DNA from: Planctomycetota bacterium
GTDB taxonomy: Bacteria; Planctomycetota; UBA11346
Assembly (NCBI GenBank): GCA_014193115.1
Contig: BJHQ01000012.1
Span: 1 to 64,000, forward strand
Length of the DNA: 64,000 nt
Direction of reading: 5' to 3'
Under the pieces are notes generated by a model, which made no database searches, was not told the DNA's origin, and worked only from the letters and a program-made list of their open reading frames with translations. Shown here one piece after another: positions 61,510 through 64,000 of the stretch (position 1 is the first letter of the stretch; every line of letters starts with the position of its first letter). The position numbers and the translations under genes are program-made.

Positions 61510-62373
61510 GTGACCGGCCTCCAGATCTTCGCCATCGTCGCCTTCGCCGTTTCGTTGGCGAATCTCGCCCGAGCGTTCTACCAGAACCGGGACCGGCCGC
61601 GGTCGCCGCTCACCCCCAGCGTTGGCGGATCGGCCTCGGCGGCCGCCACCCGTCCAGCGCCGGCTCCCCCTGCGCCCGCGCCCCGGCCGGCGCTGCCAGC
61701 TCGGCCACCAGCCAAAGCCGTCGAGGCCGGCACGGCGCCGACCGCCAAGGTTGCCGGCGGTCCTGGCAGCCCGCCACGTGCCGCCCTGCCTGGTCGTCCG
61801 GTCCAGCCGCCTCCAGCCAAGCCCGCGGAACCGCCAGCGCCGATCCTCAAGCCCGCCGAGACCAAACCGGCGGCAAAATCGGTAACCGATGACGATTCCG
61901 ATCGCGACGAGTTGTTCGCTGGCCTGAAGCCGACAGATGGCGGGGACGACGCCGCAGCGAAAGTGAAGCGTCTGCAGGAACTCGGCTTCCATCATTCCAT
62001 CGAAGCCAAGACACCAGTGGTCGAACCGCTGGCCAATCAACCGCCCAAGCCGCGTACCCAGACCGCTGAACTCGACGACATCCTGAAGCGGATCGACAAA
62101 GTCCTGTCCGAAAGCCAGACGAACGAGGCCAAGCCGGCGGTTCCCGCTGCGGCACCAGCCGCTGCTCAACCGCCAAAACCGGATTCGATACCGGCGAAGC
62201 CGGAACCGGCCCGGTCCGAGTCAGTCGCCACCGACCTTGCGCCAGCACAAAACATCGATCCAGCCACTGGATCGAAGCCGCAGGATCCGGCCAAGCCGGA
62301 ATCGACGGCAAAGCCGGATGCAACAGCAAAGCCGGATGCAACGCCGGATCCTGGGCAGCAGAAGTTGTTCTGA
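61510..62373 (+). CDS. Proline/alanine-rich anchored protein, unknown function
   Basis: 287 residues from a GTG preceded by GGGAAGGGG. One N-terminal helix (LQIFAIVAFAVSLANLARAF) acts as anchor. Most of the rest is low-complexity Pro/Ala (RPAPAPPAPAPRPALPARPP) with two short ordered blocks (DRDELFAGLKP, LDDILKRIDKVLSESQ). A C-terminal tandem repeat reads KPESTAKPDATAKPDATPD. No recognised domain. It is 90 bases after the Pgi-like gene. Confidence 0.65.
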   Translation: MTGLQIFAIVAFAVSLANLARAFYQNRDRPRSPLTPSVGGSASAAATRPAPAPPAPAPRPALPARPPAKAVEAGTAPTAKVAGGPGSPPRAALPGRPVQPPPAKPAEPPAPILKPAETKPAAKSVTDDDSDRDELFAGLKPTDGGDDAAAKVKRLQELGFHHSIEAKTPVVEPLANQPPKPRTQTAELDDILKRIDKVLSESQTNEAKPAVPAAAPAAAQPPKPDSIPAKPEPARSESVATDLAPAQNIDPATGSKPQDPAKPESTAKPDATAKPDATPDPGQQKLF

Positions 62374-62415
62374 GCCCATCCAGAACTGACGAACCGCTTT
62401 CTGATCGACCTGCCC

Positions 62416-62910
62416 GTGCGCGCCCCGGACGCCGCCCAGACCAGCCTTTTCACGTCCATCACCCTCGCAGACCGGGTTCCGGCTCGGCATCCCCTCCGCC
62501 CGGTGCGCGCCGTGGCGGTTGCGGTTGCAGACGACCTCAGGCCGGCTCTCGACCGGTTGTATCGCCCTGGCGGCAGCCGGCTGGCACCGCCCCCGGAACA
62601 GATCCTGCGGGCCTTGCTGCTGTGGTCGATCTACTCGCTTCCCAGCGAAATGCGGCTGCTCGAAGAACTCGACTACAACCTGCTCTATCGATGGTTCGTC
62701 GGGCTCGACGCCGATGCGCCGGTGTGGCGCGAGAGCACCTTCCGCTCCAATCGCCGGCGGATTCTGGCCGCGCCGGTGGCTGGGGAATTTTTCGCCCGAG
62801 TCTTCGCGCGGTTGCCGCCACGCCTGCTTCCCGCCCATCGTTTCTCGGTGAACTGGCCCCTGGTCGACGCCTGGAGCGGCCAGCGCACCCTGGCCGAGGT
62901 GGCGCGGTGA
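62416..62910 (+). pseudogene. Truncated IS5/IS1182-type transposase
   Basis: 164 residues from a GTG. The DUF772-type N-terminus is clear: LADRVPARHPLRPVRAVAV, PPEQILRALLLWSIYSLPSEMRLLEELDYNLLYRWFVGLDADAPVW and STFRSNRRRIL. Normally this continues to HFSVDGTLIEAWAS..., the first catalytic Asp; here it reads HRFSVNWPLVDAW, with Asp replaced by Asn and Gly-Thr by Trp-Pro. The frame stops 18 residues later, before the rest of the DDE domain. It is therefore a decayed copy. Confidence 0.75.
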
Positions 62911-63038
62911 GCGGCCGCTGTCTGCGCTGGGCAGCGCCGGATAGGGCGCCCGAGACCGAACACGACCGCGTCGATGGAGTTCGCTCTGACCAAAGACGCC
63001 ATCCCCCTGTGCTTGACCTGCCCAATGAGGCTCCGCCA

Positions 63039-63061
63039 CGGCGGGGTTTGACTCCGCCGTA
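63039..63061 (+). terminator. Possible hairpin upstream of the last gene
   Basis: A perfect 7-bp stem (ACGGCGG / CCGCCGT) with a 9-base loop containing GGTTTGACT lies 30 bases before the ATG at 63092. It is not followed by a T-run, so it may be a repeat arm or a leader hairpin rather than a terminator. Confidence 0.3.
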
Positions 63062-63091
63062 ACCAGCGGAACATCAGCGTTCCGGCCACGA

Positions 63092-64000
63092 TGTCAGATT
63101 TCACGGTCATCCTTCGAGAAACCCCGCCGCCGTGCCGGGATTCCGTTGCCGCCTTCCTCGGCAAGGCGTTCAGCTTGAAGGAATCGACCTGTGCTTCGAT
63201 CGCCCATTCGGCGCCCATCGTCCTGCTCACCGGATTGACCATCGAGGAGGCGGCGGCCTGCTCCCTGTCTTTGTCCGGGCTCAGCCGTGCCGGGGCCACC
63301 GTCGATTTCGTCAATTCCTTCCCGGCCGATCTGCCCAAAATCGACTGGCCCCGCCGGCCGCAGCTGTTCAAGCGCGATCTCGCGGAACACATCGCCGATC
63401 TGCTCCTGCCGGTGCAAGGTCTCGCCCCAGGCACGACCTTGCTGTCGCTGATGGTCGCCCGGGTCGGTGGCAGCGCTCCAGCGACGGGTCGTTTCGCCGC
63501 GCCGATCCCAGGCGTCCCGGTTGCCGGTCCGGCCGCAGCGCCTCCACCTGGACGGCCCTCTCAGGAGTTCAGGGGCATCCAGCTGCCGGAGATCACGCCG
63601 TTCTCGACGCCGATGCTGCCGCCGACCGCGACTCCGCCGCCGACGCCGGCGGTGGGCGATACCGTGTCGCGGCTCAATGAGCTGTTCCCCGACGAAGGCG
63701 GCGGGTTCGTTCCGAACAATTCCGACATCACCAGCCTGCTCGATCGCCTCCTGCCTGATGAGCACGCCGGCGAACCGTCGACGACCACCCCCAATCCCAT
63801 TGAAGTCAACCGCGGAGCCCCGCACCGGGTCGGGATGAACCAGGCCCCCGCCGCGTCTTCTCCGGGTTTCGCTGTCTTTCTGGCCAAGATCACCGACGAG
63901 GCCCGCCGGCTGAAAGCCGTTCCGCTGATCGCCGAACTCGGCAAGATCAGCACCGACGAAGCCGATGCGCTTTCGAAAAAGGTCATCATCCCGGTGATGA
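63092..64000 (+). CDS. Hypothetical protein, cut by the right window edge
   Basis: An ATG at 63092 opens a frame that stays open to the last base (303 codons so far). It begins MSDFTVILRETPPPCRDSV, then a helical domain of about 100 residues with LTIEEAAACSLSLSGLSRAGATVDFVN. That part resembles in outline the small L7/L12-C-terminal-like domains of PVC bacteria. A Pro-rich linker (ATPPPTPAVGD near residue 180) and a second helical part (FLAKITDEARRLKAVPLIAELGKISTDEADALS) follow. No firm family. Opposite-strand frames over the same region are compositionally unlikely. Confidence 0.65.

Noticed and set aside
62911..63091. Continuation of the IS transposase after the stop
   Set aside because: Frames downstream of 62910 show no DDE motif, so the element is treated as truncated rather than frameshifted.

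Overview
The window is a high-GC chromosomal segment of a Gram-negative bacterium. Outer-membrane functions are evident: a PilQ secretin, a TolC/HlyD/RND efflux operon, a LolA-like protein and lipoproteins. The mix of Gfo/Idh/MocA oxidoreductases, a DUF6807 (PmoA-like) protein, a phytanoyl-CoA dioxygenase, an SUMF1-like secreted protein, DUF4214 and many AraC regulators resembles the PVC superphylum (Planctomycetota/Verrucomicrobiota/Lentisphaerota). That placement is an inference from gene content only; no rRNA or tRNA gene was seen.

Layout. 1-2.7 kb: an AT-richer patch with a truncated ISAs1-type transposase at the edge, a membrane-protein remnant and small secreted proteins of unknown function. 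2.9-8.5 kb: single stress or housekeeping genes (lipocalin, BON-domain protein, MFS exporter, pterin dehydratase, DUF3185, a glycine-rich stress-type protein). 9.2-14.3 kb: alaS and a PTS enzyme I-like gene. 14.4-25.4 kb: a tightly packed, mostly stop/start-overlapping gene run, galK - YkgJ - sigma-like - small ORF - pilN - pilO - pilP-like - pilQ - small ORF - DUF349 - ABC exporter. 25.5-36.1 kb: a minimal metalloprotease, a 1,582-residue SF1 helicase/nuclease (DUF4011/DUF3320 type), LolA-like, DJ-1-like, coaD and the Mrp/ApbC ATPase.

36.1-50.3 kb is an accessory metabolic region. It has three divergent pairs of an AraC regulator and an enzyme gene: Gfo/Idh + DUF6807 + 2-hydroxyacid dehydrogenase; PhyH + NAD-epimerase; and a second Gfo/Idh. 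It also holds an EamA transporter, a secreted SUMF1-like protein and a DUF4214 protein. A scrambled partial copy of the first operon lies at 36.1-36.5 kb.

50.4-64 kb: NADP-isocitrate dehydrogenase, a TolC-HlyD-RND efflux operon, a receiver-PP2C phosphatase, a glucose-6-phosphate isomerase homologue that has lost its expected catalytic Glu, a proline-rich anchored protein, an IS remnant, and a gene that runs off the right edge.

The most notable observations are: a family of short palindromic repeats that also occurs in frame inside the RND pump gene; the duplicated and deleted oxidoreductase cassette; a 21-bp-spaced operator pair between AraC and its divergent operon; the altered catalytic motifs of the Pgi and enzyme I homologues; and the helicase-nuclease as a stand-alone defence candidate.
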